In this document: in pieces, positions 8,794 to 17,238 of the stretch
Position numbering within the stretch: the stretch's first letter is position 1
Layout: every line of letters begins with the position of its first letter
NCBI RefSeq assembly: GCF_001954275.1
Contig: NZ_MBEU01000068.1
Span: 1 to 64,000, forward strand
DNA: 64,000 bases
Origin: Mycobacterium sp. IS-836
GTDB lineage: Bacteria; Actinomycetota; Actinomycetes; Mycobacteriales; Mycobacteriaceae
Reading direction: 5' to 3'
The notes under the pieces: generated by a model
Told to the model about the DNA's origin: nothing
The model's input: only the letters and a program-made list of their open reading frames with translations
The model's database searches: none
Translations under genes and position numbers: made by a program

Positions 8794-8799
8794 ACGTTA
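8794..8799 (-). promoter_or_regulatory. -10 element for leaderless phosphatase transcript
   Basis: TAACGT on the minus strand fits TANNNT and ends 7 nt before GTG 8786, the distance expected when transcription starts at the start codon. Confidence 0.45.
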
Positions 8800-8904
8800 G
8801 TGCTCGAAGTTCGGCTTGAGCGCTGTCGCCGACGACGCGTCGTGTCTAGAGTTCGTTAACGGTCACCGCAATGTCGCTGTGGTCGATGGTATGGGGAGCG
8901 GCTC

Positions 8905-10428
8905 GTGATTACGTTGGACCGCTTGGTGAATGTGTTGGGCGATTACGGCGTCCGCCTGAAGTGGTCGTCTGTGCCGCGATCGACGGAATTGCGCAGCGTG
9001 GTTATCCACGAGACCGCGGGTGACCACACCGTGGTCGGCGACGTCTTGTTGGCCATCGGTGCAGACACCGTGGCCCAAGCTGTGCAGTGGGCAGCCTCTG
9101 CTGGATCCGTCGTGGTGCTGGTGCGCGGCGACGGCCAGCAGGTCACTTTCGACGGTGCGGACGCGGCTCTCGCGATCATGGTTCTCGACGAGGAGATGGC
9201 CTGGAGCGAAGTCGCGGCGGTTGTCTACGGACTCGTAATGGAGGGCCGTGAGACGGAGTCCGGCCGCGGCCCCACCGATTTGTTCGCGCTGGCGGACAGT
9301 CTGGCGGATGTCATCGGCGGTGCCGTTGTAATCCACGATCGGCTGTTGCGGGTGTTGGCGTATTCGAGGCAGCAACGGCATGCCGACGCTGCGCGGGTTG
9401 CGACAATCCTCGAGCGACAGACGCCGGAGCAGCTGCGCGCATTGTTCGAGGCCCGTGGAGTATTCGCGCATCTGGCGGACTCCGACGATCCGCTGTTTGT
9501 CGCGGAGGACAACGAGCGCGGCATGTCTGGCCGGATGGTGGTGGCGGTGCGCTCAGGACGAGAACTTATCGGGTCGGTTTGGGTCGCGTGCTCGGCGCCG
9601 CTGGAAGGCGGCGCTCTAAGCGCCTTGGCCGACGGTGCGCACACGGTGGCCCTGCATCTGCTGCGGTCGCGGGCCAGCGCGGACCTGGAGCGTCATGTCG
9701 AATCCGAGCTGGTGATCCGCCTACTGGAGGGCACCGCTGATGCCGCCACCGTGGCCAGCAGGCTGGGTTTGCCGCACGGCCCATTGCGCGTGATTGCACT
9801 CCGAGCGTTCGTCGGAGCGGACCGCGATGCTGCGCTGCTGCTCGCGTTCGAGCGCGCGACCATGGGTTTCGGCTGGTCACGTCCGGGCCGCAGCGCGTTG
9901 GCAGGCAACACCGTTTACACCGTGCTTCCCGGGGACGAGGCAACGACGGCGCGGCGCTGGGTGAGCGGTTTGGGGGCGGCCCTTCCCGAACGGGCCACGG
10001 TGTTGGCCGGTATCAGCGGGGTGGCTGAGGTGACTGAACTCGCCGCCGCGCGCGACGAGGCCGAGGAATGTTTGGCGCTGCACGAGATGTCGCCCCGCGC
10101 GGCGCCTCCGGTCTATGACGAGTCGTGGGCTGACATCCTGCTGCAGCGATTACGCACCGCGGCGCGCTCGGGCCGGTCCCCATCGCGCGGGCCGGTGGCC
10201 GAGCTAGGCCGCCACGACCGAGCCAACGGGACCGACTACGTGGCCACGCTGCGAGCATGGCTCGAGGCCCAGGGCGACCCCACCGCTGCGGGTGAACGTC
10301 TGGGAGTGCACGAGAACACCGTGCGTTACCGGCTGCGCAAGATGGCCGAGATCACCGATCTGCCGTTAGACGACGCCAGGAAGCGGCTGGCGATGATGAT
10401 AGAACTCGCGGCCATCGACACCGATTGA
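8905..10428 (+). CDS. PucR/CdaR-family transcriptional regulator
   Basis: 507 aa. The N-terminal part (1-100, beginning MITLDRLVNVLGD) is PucR-like. A middle GGDEF-like or GAF-like region follows. The C-terminus carries the PucR helix-turn-helix (HTH_30) with the hallmark GVHENTVRYRLRKM at about 464-477. Family members usually sense metabolites and control nearby catabolic genes. The GTG start has GGGGAG 6-13 nt upstream. It is divergent from the phosphatase, with 118 bp between. It is followed by a hairpin, so the next gene may have its own promoter. Absent at this site in M. tuberculosis as I recall. Confidence 0.85.
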   Translation: MITLDRLVNVLGDYGVRLKWSSVPRSTELRSVVIHETAGDHTVVGDVLLAIGADTVAQAVQWAASAGSVVVLVRGDGQQVTFDGADAALAIMVLDEEMAWSEVAAVVYGLVMEGRETESGRGPTDLFALADSLADVIGGAVVIHDRLLRVLAYSRQQRHADAARVATILERQTPEQLRALFEARGVFAHLADSDDPLFVAEDNERGMSGRMVVAVRSGRELIGSVWVACSAPLEGGALSALADGAHTVALHLLRSRASADLERHVESELVIRLLEGTADAATVASRLGLPHGPLRVIALRAFVGADRDAALLLAFERATMGFGWSRPGRSALAGNTVYTVLPGDEATTARRWVSGLGAALPERATVLAGISGVAEVTELAAARDEAEECLALHEMSPRAAPPVYDESWADILLQRLRTAARSGRSPSRGPVAELGRHDRANGTDYVATLRAWLEAQGDPTAAGERLGVHENTVRYRLRKMAEITDLPLDDARKRLAMMIELAAIDTD

Positions 10429-10545
10429 TCAGGTGCGCTGTCGTAGCTCGACAAAGCGCGGCAGCGTGGTTGTCCGGCTGCGGCAAAGCTTGCGGCAGCG
10501 ATTCACACCATCATGGGGGTTGCCAAGTCAGGGCCAGGTTCGAGT

Positions 10546-10566
10546 GGCGGCCGGTGTTCGGCCGCC
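10546..10566 (+). terminator. GC hairpin between pucR-like and Rv1733c-like genes
   Basis: An 8-bp stem GGCGGCCG/CGGCCGCC with loop GTGTT, 118 nt past the regulator stop and 45 nt before the next start. There is no T-tract, so it would act, if at all, as a tail-less mycobacterial terminator or an RNA-stabilising element. Confidence 0.4.
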
Positions 10567-10610
10567 TTGCACTGGCTCAAACCCCCGCACTCTCCGATGG
10601 GAAACGTTCG

Positions 10611-11240
10611 ATGTCCACCTCAGAGCCCGGTCATCGCCGGATCGGCGATCGCCGACCCGGCGACGACGGCGCGATGGAGACCTTCACCGTGCCGTTGCCG
10701 CGGACGCTGTTTGTACGGCTGTTTGGTCGTAACCCGTTGGTACGCGCCACGGATCGGGTGGAGGGACTGATTTTGGTGTTGGTCGTTGTGGTGTCATTGA
10801 TCGCAGTGCCTATCAGTGCCGCCGTGGGCACCGCTGTCCACGATTCTCGAAGCCGCGCCTACGCCGAACAGGTCCAAACCCGCCGCCCGGTGACCGCGAC
10901 TATCACGGGGGACAGTCATCCGCGCCGGGACCTTGAAAGCCCAACGGTCACGGTTCCTGCGCGATGGATTGCTTCCGGGGCCGAACGCTCCGGCGACGTC
11001 ACAGCACCGCTGACGGCCAAGATCGGCGACGATATTGAGATTTGGGTAGATGCCGGAGGCCATCCGGTGGCCCAACCGGTCAACACTGCCCGCACCGAGG
11101 CGGTGGCCTTCGCGGCCGCGACCTGGTGGGCCATAAGCCTCATGGCGGTGGCTTTGTTCGCCCGCGCACGAATCACCCTTGACCGACTCCGTTACGACCA
11201 ATGGCAACAGAGCTTCGATCGCCTCGTCGAGCGACGATAG
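10611..11240 (+). CDS. Rv1733c-family two-TM membrane protein
   Basis: 209 aa. The opening FVRLFGRNPLVRATDRVEGL resembles the start of Rv1733c, a DosR-regulated membrane antigen of M. tuberculosis. TM1 spans about 51-73 and is followed by AAVGTAVHDSRSRAYAEQVQ. An external loop with VPARWI and IWVDAGG leads to TM2 at about 164-184 and a basic tail. Biochemical function is unknown. ATG 10611 (GGGAAA 9 nt upstream) is preferred over in-frame codons reaching back to 10425, whose translation has no family resemblance. I saw no convincing DosR box upstream. Confidence 0.8.
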   Translation: MSTSEPGHRRIGDRRPGDDGAMETFTVPLPRTLFVRLFGRNPLVRATDRVEGLILVLVVVVSLIAVPISAAVGTAVHDSRSRAYAEQVQTRRPVTATITGDSHPRRDLESPTVTVPARWIASGAERSGDVTAPLTAKIGDDIEIWVDAGGHPVAQPVNTARTEAVAFAAATWWAISLMAVALFARARITLDRLRYDQWQQSFDRLVERR

Positions 11241-11453
11241 GTCAGCACGCGCGCACGCGGTGGTCGCTATCGGGCACGGCGGCAGCAGCTTTGTCGGGTC
11301 GCGACAATGCTCGACGGCGCCGTTGTTCGTTTCCGGCAAACAGTGCGGCGCCTGCGCGAGCCATCATGGAATTAGGCGGCCCCCGGCACTTTTCGCGTCA
11401 CGCGGGCTAAGCCCGCAGCGAATATTTCGCCCATAACGTGCCCCGAGTGGTCA

Positions 11454-11481
11454 GGGGGGGGGCCCCGGGCGGCCCCCCCCC
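11454..11481 (+). promoter_or_regulatory. All-GC hairpin in the leader of the first Gre-like gene
   Basis: Nine G then CC (11454-11464) pair perfectly with GG then nine C (11471-11481) around the loop CCGGGC: an 11-bp stem made only of G-C pairs. It ends about 20 nt before the GAAAGGA ribosome site and 34 nt before the ATG. A second small dyad, GCGGGC-TAA-GCCCGC, lies at 11402-11416. It could act as an attenuator, RNA stabiliser or G-rich fold. Homopolymer sequencing error could alter its exact length. Confidence 0.5.
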
Positions 11482-11515
11482 GACGACGCCCTCGATACGA
11501 AAGGACATCAATCCA

Positions 11516-12040
11516 ATGACCACCATCCAACGCGTCCGGATGACGCACCACGACTACACCCGACTGCACGACGAACTTGCCGCGCACCGCTCGCGCCGCG
11601 GCATCGAGGTTCCCGACGACTTCATGGATTACGACGCGAATCGCGCCGCGCGCCACTCGGCGCGACAAGCACGCATCCGCGAGATCGAGGATTTACTGAG
11701 CAACGCGGTGGTCGTCGGTGCGGAAGCCGTCTTCGACCCCGTCGCCGAACCGGGCATGGTGTTGACCGTCCGTTACGACGACACCGGCGACACCGAAACA
11801 TTTCTGCTCGGCAGGTCTGACGTGGACGACGCCGGCATCAAGGTCTACTCAATGGCATCGCCGCTGGGCCGCATGATTGCCGGTGCCCGTCCCGGCGATC
11901 AGCGCGTCTACGCAATTCCTGGTGAGGCCGGACGGCTCGTGACGCTGCTGAAGGCGGTGCCCTGTGGGATATATGTGGCGAAACGACATGGGCCGCAGTC
12001 TTTTTCACGGATGTATCGCGACTGCTCAATGGGGACCTAA
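11516..12040 (+). CDS. GreA/Rnk-fold protein, first of two paralogs
   Basis: 174 aa. Residues about 5-65 form a short helical region (RLHDELAAHRSR, ARIREIEDLLSNA), like a shortened Gre coiled coil. Residues about 78-150 form the FKBP-like Gre C-terminal domain with EPGMVLTVRYDDTGDTETF, SPLGRMI and GARPGDQRVY. The latter two match the Gre/Rnk SPLG and GxxxGD signatures. The acidic pair of true GreA at the coil tip is not clearly present, so transcript-cleavage activity is doubtful and RNA polymerase binding is more likely. The 20-residue tail after GIYVAKRHG is unlike the paralog. SD GAAAGGA. Confidence 0.75.
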   Translation: MTTIQRVRMTHHDYTRLHDELAAHRSRRGIEVPDDFMDYDANRAARHSARQARIREIEDLLSNAVVVGAEAVFDPVAEPGMVLTVRYDDTGDTETFLLGRSDVDDAGIKVYSMASPLGRMIAGARPGDQRVYAIPGEAGRLVTLLKAVPCGIYVAKRHGPQSFSRMYRDCSMGT

Positions 12041-12093
12041 CGCCCTTCGGGCCAGCCCATGATCATCATTGTCACGCGACGAAAGGAACAGAT

Positions 12094-12564
12094 ATGACCA
12101 ACCCGCAAACGCGCGTGTGGATTTCGCCGCAAGGCTACGAGCGGCTCCAAAGGGAACTGACCACCCTTCGTGAGCTATGTTGCGCCGCAACGGCTGACGG
12201 TGATATCGTTGAAAACAATGTGGCCGTGCAACGAGCGTGGCAGGCGCGTATTCAACGGATCCATGATGTGATGAGCAACGCCGTCGTCGGTGTGGATCCA
12301 CCTGACGACGGGATTGCCGAACCCGGCATGGTTTTGACCATTCGCTACGACGAGACCGGCGACACCGAAACTTTCCTACTGGGTGTGCGCGGAGCCGAAT
12401 ACGGCGACATGAACGTCTACTCCAACCGATCTCCGCTCGGCGCCGCCATCGAAGGCGCACGCCCCGGCGAGCGTCGCACCTACACCCTGCCCAGCGGCGC
12501 CGCCCTCACCGTCACACTCCTGGAAGCCGTTCCCTATGGCATCCACACAGCTGAAGTGAAATAA
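12094..12564 (+). CDS. GreA/Rnk-fold protein, second of two paralogs
   Basis: 156 aa. It shares with its neighbour the block AEPGMVLT-[VI]-RYD-[DE]-TGDTETFLLG, plus SPLGAAIEGARPGE and a near-identical end (LEAVPYGIH). The N-terminal helical part (YERLQRELTTLRE, QARIQRIHDVMSNAVV) is diverged. It arose by tandem duplication of the neighbour or the reverse. SD GAAAGGA precedes ATG 12094, and the 53-bp gap suggests cotranscription. Likely interacts with RNA polymerase near the secondary channel, by family resemblance; not a canonical GreA. Confidence 0.75.
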   Translation: MTNPQTRVWISPQGYERLQRELTTLRELCCAATADGDIVENNVAVQRAWQARIQRIHDVMSNAVVGVDPPDDGIAEPGMVLTIRYDETGDTETFLLGVRGAEYGDMNVYSNRSPLGAAIEGARPGERRTYTLPSGAALTVTLLEAVPYGIHTAEVK

Positions 12565-12624
12565 CGGCGCGCTATGCAGCCCGGATAGTAACTAGCACAG
12601 AACAATTGGAAGGATTCCGCCACA

Positions 12625-13323
12625 ATGTCAACTATTCTCGAGTATCGCGACACCGATAGTTACGCGCGACAGCTTGCACGCAATTGCTCGTTGGCCGCCG
12701 CTCACGCCGGCATGTCGCTGCGCACCCATTTCCGGCCGGAAATGACCATCGTCGAGGTGCGCGGCGCGCTCGACGCCCACAACGCCGAGCGGCTGAGCGA
12801 CCACATCGACGACCTGGCCACCCGCGACCGGCCGCTAATCATTGACCTCTACTCTGTGGATTTCTTTGGCAGCGACGGTTTCCGAGCATTGGTCAAGGTT
12901 GCCGAAACCTGCCAGCGCGAAGGTTTGCGATGGGCGTTGGTGACGAGCCGCGCGGTCGATCGGCTGCTGGATACCGACAATGGTAACCACGCCTTTCCCG
13001 CTGCGGCATCGCTGGACGAAGCCATGCGGCAACTGACACCGCCGGGCCATGCGTGGTCGCCACCCCAGCGCATCGCGCCAACTGGATCGCGAGGCGCGTC
13101 CCGGGTGAGCCATCGGGGGCGCGGGGTGCCTGGCATGGGCAAATTCACCGAGAAATTGAAATCGGTGCTCATGCACCACGAGTTATCGGACATCCCCGCC
13201 AAGCAGATCCACAGGTGGGAAGACGAGGGTGGCTTCATCCCGCCCGAGCGCAAACCGCGTCGGGCATTCACTCGGCGTAGTCGAACATGCGGTCACTCGT
13301 TCGGCGGCGGAAAGGCCGGATGA
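12625..13323 (+). CDS. STAS-domain protein (anti-sigma factor antagonist-like)
   Basis: 232 aa. A STAS domain covers about residues 33-135 (THFRPEMTIVEVRGALDAHN, PLIIDLYSVDFFGSDGFRAL). The usual phospho-acceptor motif DxSGxxF is replaced by DFFGSDGFR, which retains a serine. A further about 90 residues end in a basic tail and include MGKFTEKLKSVLMHHELSD. Rv1365c and Rv3687c are STAS anti-anti-sigma factors in M. tuberculosis, and by analogy this may act on an anti-sigma factor. SD GGAAGGA lies 9 nt upstream. It ends the block that starts at the PucR gene. Confidence 0.75.
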   Translation: MSTILEYRDTDSYARQLARNCSLAAAHAGMSLRTHFRPEMTIVEVRGALDAHNAERLSDHIDDLATRDRPLIIDLYSVDFFGSDGFRALVKVAETCQREGLRWALVTSRAVDRLLDTDNGNHAFPAAASLDEAMRQLTPPGHAWSPPQRIAPTGSRGASRVSHRGRGVPGMGKFTEKLKSVLMHHELSDIPAKQIHRWEDEGGFIPPERKPRRAFTRRSRTCGHSFGGGKAG

Positions 13324-13376
13324 GGACGCCCGGAGGCATGCCGGTGCGCGTCCCCCGACTTGTCGGTGTCCGGACC

Positions 13377-13382
13377 TAGACT
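13377..13382 (+). promoter_or_regulatory. Candidate -10 for the SbcD-like/SbcC-like operon
   Basis: TAGACT fits TANNNT, giving transcription from about 13389 and a 40-nt leader containing GGAAAGG before ATG 13429. No good -35 was seen. Confidence 0.35.
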
Positions 13383-13428
13383 CGCGGTGCCTCGATAGCC
13401 ACGCAGTTTCGGAAAGGCGGCCGCCCGG

Positions 13429-14571
13429 ATGCGATTCCTGCACACCGCCGATTGGCAGCTGGGCATGACCAGGCACTTTCTTGCCGGCGACGCCCAGCCG
13501 CGGTATTCCGCGGCCCGCCGTGACGCCGTGGCCGGCCTGGGGGCGCTGGCGGCCGAGGTGGGCGCCGAGTTCGTCGTGGTGGCGGGTGACGTCTTCGAGC
13601 ACAATCAGCTCGCCCCGCAGGTGATCGGCCAGTCCCTGGAAGCCATGCGCGCCATAGGCATTCCGGTCTACTTACTGCCGGGCAACCACGATCCGCTGGA
13701 CGCGTCATCCGTCTACACCAGCGCACTGTTCACCGCCGAACGCCCCGACAACGTCGTGGTGCTCGATGAAGCCGGCATCCATCAGGTTCGGCCCGGCGTG
13801 GAGATCGTCGCCGTGCCGTGGCGGTCCAAGGCCCCGACCACTGACCTGGTCGCCGAAGTCCTCGAGGGCCTAACCCCGGCTCCGGCCACGCGTATCCTCG
13901 TCGCCCACGGTGGCGTCGACGTGCTGGACCCCGATCGAGACAAGCCCTCGCTGATTCGCCTCGCGCGGCTTGAGGAGGCGTTGGCCCGCGGCGCGCTGCA
14001 CTATGTGGCACTGGGGGACAAGCATTCGCTCACCCAGGTCGGCGACACCGCCCGCGTCTGGTATTCCGGATCGCCGGAAGTCACCAATTTCGACGATGTC
14101 GAATCCGACCCCGGCCACGTCCTGGTCGTCGACATCGATGAACACCGCAAAGTATCCGTAACGGCCCGGCACATCGGCCGCTGGCGGTTCGTCACGTTGC
14201 AGCGCCAGGTCGACACCAGCCGCGACATCGCCGATCTCGACATGAACCTCGACCAGTTGACTGACAAGGACCGGACCGTGGTGCGGCTGGCGCTGACGGG
14301 TTCGCTGACCGTCACCGACCGCGCCGCGTTGGACGCCTGCCTGGACCGATACGCGCGGCTGTTCGCCCACCTGCGAACCTGGGACAGCCACACCGATCTG
14401 GCCGTGATACCCGCCGACGGCGAATTCACCGACCTCGGCATCGGGGGGTTCGCCGCCGCAGCCGTCGAGGAGTTGGTGGCAACCGCGCGCGAGGGCGACA
14501 CCGAATCGGCGGTCGACGCGCAGGCCGCGCTGGCGCTCTTGCTGCGGCTCACCGATCGGGGCGCCGCGTGA
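13429..14571 (+). CDS. SbcD/Mre11-like metallophosphoesterase (Rv1277 family)
   Basis: 380 aa. The calcineurin-like metallophosphoesterase motifs occur in order: FLHTADWQLG (Asp-x-His variant with Gln where SbcD has His), VVAGDVFEHN, LPGNHDP, VAHGGVD and LGDKHS. These provide the two-metal nuclease centre of SbcD/Mre11. The DxH position reads D-W-Q, so one canonical metal-ligand histidine may be replaced. It overlaps the downstream SMC-like ATPase gene by GTGA, as sbcD-sbcC pairs do. Proposed role: processing of DNA ends or hairpins with that ATPase. Confidence 0.85.
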   Translation: MRFLHTADWQLGMTRHFLAGDAQPRYSAARRDAVAGLGALAAEVGAEFVVVAGDVFEHNQLAPQVIGQSLEAMRAIGIPVYLLPGNHDPLDASSVYTSALFTAERPDNVVVLDEAGIHQVRPGVEIVAVPWRSKAPTTDLVAEVLEGLTPAPATRILVAHGGVDVLDPDRDKPSLIRLARLEEALARGALHYVALGDKHSLTQVGDTARVWYSGSPEVTNFDDVESDPGHVLVVDIDEHRKVSVTARHIGRWRFVTLQRQVDTSRDIADLDMNLDQLTDKDRTVVRLALTGSLTVTDRAALDACLDRYARLFAHLRTWDSHTDLAVIPADGEFTDLGIGGFAAAAVEELVATAREGDTESAVDAQAALALLLRLTDRGAA

Positions 14572-17186
14572 AGCTGCATCGGTTGGTCCTGACCAACTAC
14601 CGCGGCATCGCACACCGCGAGATCGAGTTTCCCGACCACGGAGTGGTCGTGGTCAGCGGCGCCAACGAGATCGGCAAGTCGTCGATGATCGAAGCGTTGG
14701 ATCTGCTGCTGGAATCCAGGGACCGTTCGACGAAGAAGGAAGTCAAGCAGGTCAAGCCGACCAACAGCGACGTCGGCTCCGAGGTGACTGCCGAAATCAG
14801 CTGCGGTGCTTATCGTTTCATCTATCGCAAGCGGTTCCACAAGAAATGCGAAACCGAATTGACGGTGCTGGCGCCCCGGCGTGAACAGCTGACCGGCGAC
14901 GAGGCGCACGAACGCGTCCGGGCGATACTCGCCGAGACGGTCGACAACGACCTGTGGCACGCCCAGCGGGTGCTGCAGGCCGCGTCGACCGCCGCGGTGG
15001 ACCTATCCGGTTGCGACGCGCTGTCGCGTGCGCTCGACGTGGCGGCCGCGCAATCCGACACCGACGCGGCACTCTCCGGCACCGAGCCGTTGCTCATCGA
15101 GCGGATCGATACCGAGTACGCGCGCTACTTCACCCCAACCGGCCGGCCCACCGGGGAGTGGGCCGGCGCGATCTCCAGGCTGGCCGACGCCGAGGCCGCG
15201 GTGGCGGAATGCGTGGCGGCGGTCGCCGAGGTCGACGACCGGGTCCGGCGCCACGCCGTTCTGACCGAGGAAGTGGCCGAGCTGTCGCAGCTGCGCCTGG
15301 CCGCCGGCCCGCGGTTGTCCGCCGCGCAGGCCGCCGCCGACAAGATCGCGGAACTCACCCGCCAGGCGCGTGAAGCCAAGCTCGTCGCCGAGGCCGCGGC
15401 CGCGACCAGCGCCGCGGCGGCCGTCGCGCACAGCGGACGGTCGCGGCTGCTCACCGAAATCCAAACCCGCACCGCGGCTGTCGCCGCCGCCGAGGCCGAG
15501 GCGCAAGAAGCCGCCGATGCCGAGTCGACGGCACGCACCGAAGCCGAGGCCTCCGCCGCTGCGGCCGAGAAGGCCGCCCAGGCCCTGGCGGAGCTGCAAG
15601 GCCGCGTCGAATCCGCGAGGCGCGCCGTCGACCGGTTCGCCGACCTCGAGGAGGCCGACCGGTTGAGCACCCGGCTGGCCAAGATCGACGCTATCCAGCG
15701 CGACCGCGACCGGGTCTGCGAAGAGCTCGCCGCTCTCGTCATGACGGAGGAGCTGCTGCATCGCATCGAAAGCGCCGCGGCCGCAGTCGATCGCGGCGCC
15801 GACCAGCTGGCCGCGATCTCGGCGGCCGTTGAGTTCACCGCCGTCGCCGACCTCGAGCTCGCCGTTGGCGACCAACGGATAACGTTGCCGGCGGGTCAAA
15901 CCTGGTCCACCACCGCCACCGGCCCAACCGAAGTCGATATTCCCGGGGTCCTGACCGCGCGGATCACGCCCGGCGCGACCGCGCTCGATGTTCAGGCCAA
16001 ACATGCTGCGGCACAACAGGAGCTGGCCGCCGCACTCGCCGCCGCAGGTGTAGCCGACCTCACGGCCGCGCGACGCGCCGACCAACGCCGTCGTGAGTTG
16101 CAGAGCGGCCGCGACCAGCTGAACGCAACGCTGTCCGGCCTGTGCGGCGACGAAGGCGTAGACCAGCTGCGCTCGCGGCTGGCGCAGTTGCACGCTGACC
16201 AGCCGTCGGAACCCACGAATATCACCGCCGCCCGCGGCGAACTCGACGCGGCCGACGCCGCTCGGGCGGCCGCGGAGACAGACTGCGAGACAAGTCGCCA
16301 TGCCGCGGTGGCGGCCGCATCACGGCTGACTGAGACATCCACCCGGGCAACGGTTTTGATCGACAAAGCGGCCACTCAACGCGCCGAGCTCGAAAGGGCG
16401 ACCAACCAGCTGGCCCTCGAGCGCGCGTCAGTGAGCGACGAGGATCTCTCGGCGTCGGCGGAGTCGAGCCAGCGGGCCGCCGCCACGGCGCAGCAGCGCG
16501 CCGCCGAGCTGGCCGAGGAACTGGCCGCCGCGGCACCCGACGCGGTGGCCGCGGAATTGGCCGACGCCAAGCAGGCGGCCGAGTCGCTGGACGATCGCTA
16601 CGAAGACGCCGCCCGCGCGTTGCGCGAGATCAGCATTGAACTCTCCGTCATCGGCAGCGAGGGGCGCCACGGCAAGCTCGACGCGGCGGAGACGGAACTC
16701 GAACACGCCACCAGCGAACACACCCGGGTCGGCCAGCGGGCCCGGGCCGCGGAGCTACTGCGGTCGGTGATGGCACGGCACCGCGACACCACCCGACTGC
16801 GCTATGTCGAGCCCTACCGCACCGAACTGCAGCGGCTCGGCCGTCCCGTGTTCGGGCCGACGTTCGAGGTCGACATCGACAGCGATCTGTGCATCCGCAG
16901 CCGAACGCTGGACGGCGTCACGGTGCCCTACGAATCCCTGTCGGGCGGGGCCAAGGAGCAGCTCGGCATTCTGGCGCGGCTGGCCGGCGCGGCTCTGGTC
17001 GCCAAGGAGGACTCCGTCCCGGTAGTCGTCGACGACGCGCTGGGGTTCACCGACCCGGATCGGCTGGCCAAGATGGGGCAGGTATTCGACACCGTGGGCG
17101 CCCACGGTCAGGTGATCGTGCTGACGTGCAGTCCCGACCGCTACGACGGCGTCACGGGCGCACAGCGCATCGATCTGAACGTTTAG
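14568..17186 (+). CDS. SbcC/Rad50-like SMC ATPase (Rv1278 family)
   Basis: 872 aa. Walker A GANEIGKS (31-38) sits near the N-terminus and is followed by about 700 residues of Ala/Glu-rich coiled coil. The C-terminal half-domain has the ABC signature LSGGAKEQLGIL (about 787) and Walker B VPVVVDDALGFTD (about 819). There is no obvious CxxC zinc hook at the coil apex, unlike Rad50/SbcC, so it resembles the YhaN/AAA_27 type more. The GTG start overlaps the nuclease stop. Likely a DNA repair ATPase gating the partner nuclease. Confidence 0.85.
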   Translation: MKLHRLVLTNYRGIAHREIEFPDHGVVVVSGANEIGKSSMIEALDLLLESRDRSTKKEVKQVKPTNSDVGSEVTAEISCGAYRFIYRKRFHKKCETELTVLAPRREQLTGDEAHERVRAILAETVDNDLWHAQRVLQAASTAAVDLSGCDALSRALDVAAAQSDTDAALSGTEPLLIERIDTEYARYFTPTGRPTGEWAGAISRLADAEAAVAECVAAVAEVDDRVRRHAVLTEEVAELSQLRLAAGPRLSAAQAAADKIAELTRQAREAKLVAEAAAATSAAAAVAHSGRSRLLTEIQTRTAAVAAAEAEAQEAADAESTARTEAEASAAAAEKAAQALAELQGRVESARRAVDRFADLEEADRLSTRLAKIDAIQRDRDRVCEELAALVMTEELLHRIESAAAAVDRGADQLAAISAAVEFTAVADLELAVGDQRITLPAGQTWSTTATGPTEVDIPGVLTARITPGATALDVQAKHAAAQQELAAALAAAGVADLTAARRADQRRRELQSGRDQLNATLSGLCGDEGVDQLRSRLAQLHADQPSEPTNITAARGELDAADAARAAAETDCETSRHAAVAAASRLTETSTRATVLIDKAATQRAELERATNQLALERASVSDEDLSASAESSQRAAATAQQRAAELAEELAAAAPDAVAAELADAKQAAESLDDRYEDAARALREISIELSVIGSEGRHGKLDAAETELEHATSEHTRVGQRARAAELLRSVMARHRDTTRLRYVEPYRTELQRLGRPVFGPTFEVDIDSDLCIRSRTLDGVTVPYESLSGGAKEQLGILARLAGAALVAKEDSVPVVVDDALGFTDPDRLAKMGQVFDTVGAHGQVIVLTCSPDRYDGVTGAQRIDLNV

Positions 17187-17210
17187 CACCGTCAGCCGTC
17201 GGGAGCGTCT

Positions 17211-17216
17211 TACACT
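17211..17216 (+). promoter_or_regulatory. Candidate -10 for the GMC oxidoreductase gene
   Basis: TACACT (TANNNT) lies 23 nt before ATG 17239. An SD-like GGGAG sits at 17228-17232. Confidence 0.4.
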
Positions 17217-17238
17217 CACCCCGAAACGGGAGTGCACC

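Noticed and set aside
10429..10610. DosR box upstream of the Rv1733c-like gene
   Set aside because: The region GGGGGTTGCCAAGTCAGGG matches only part of the DosR consensus and lacks the CCC half, so it is not called.
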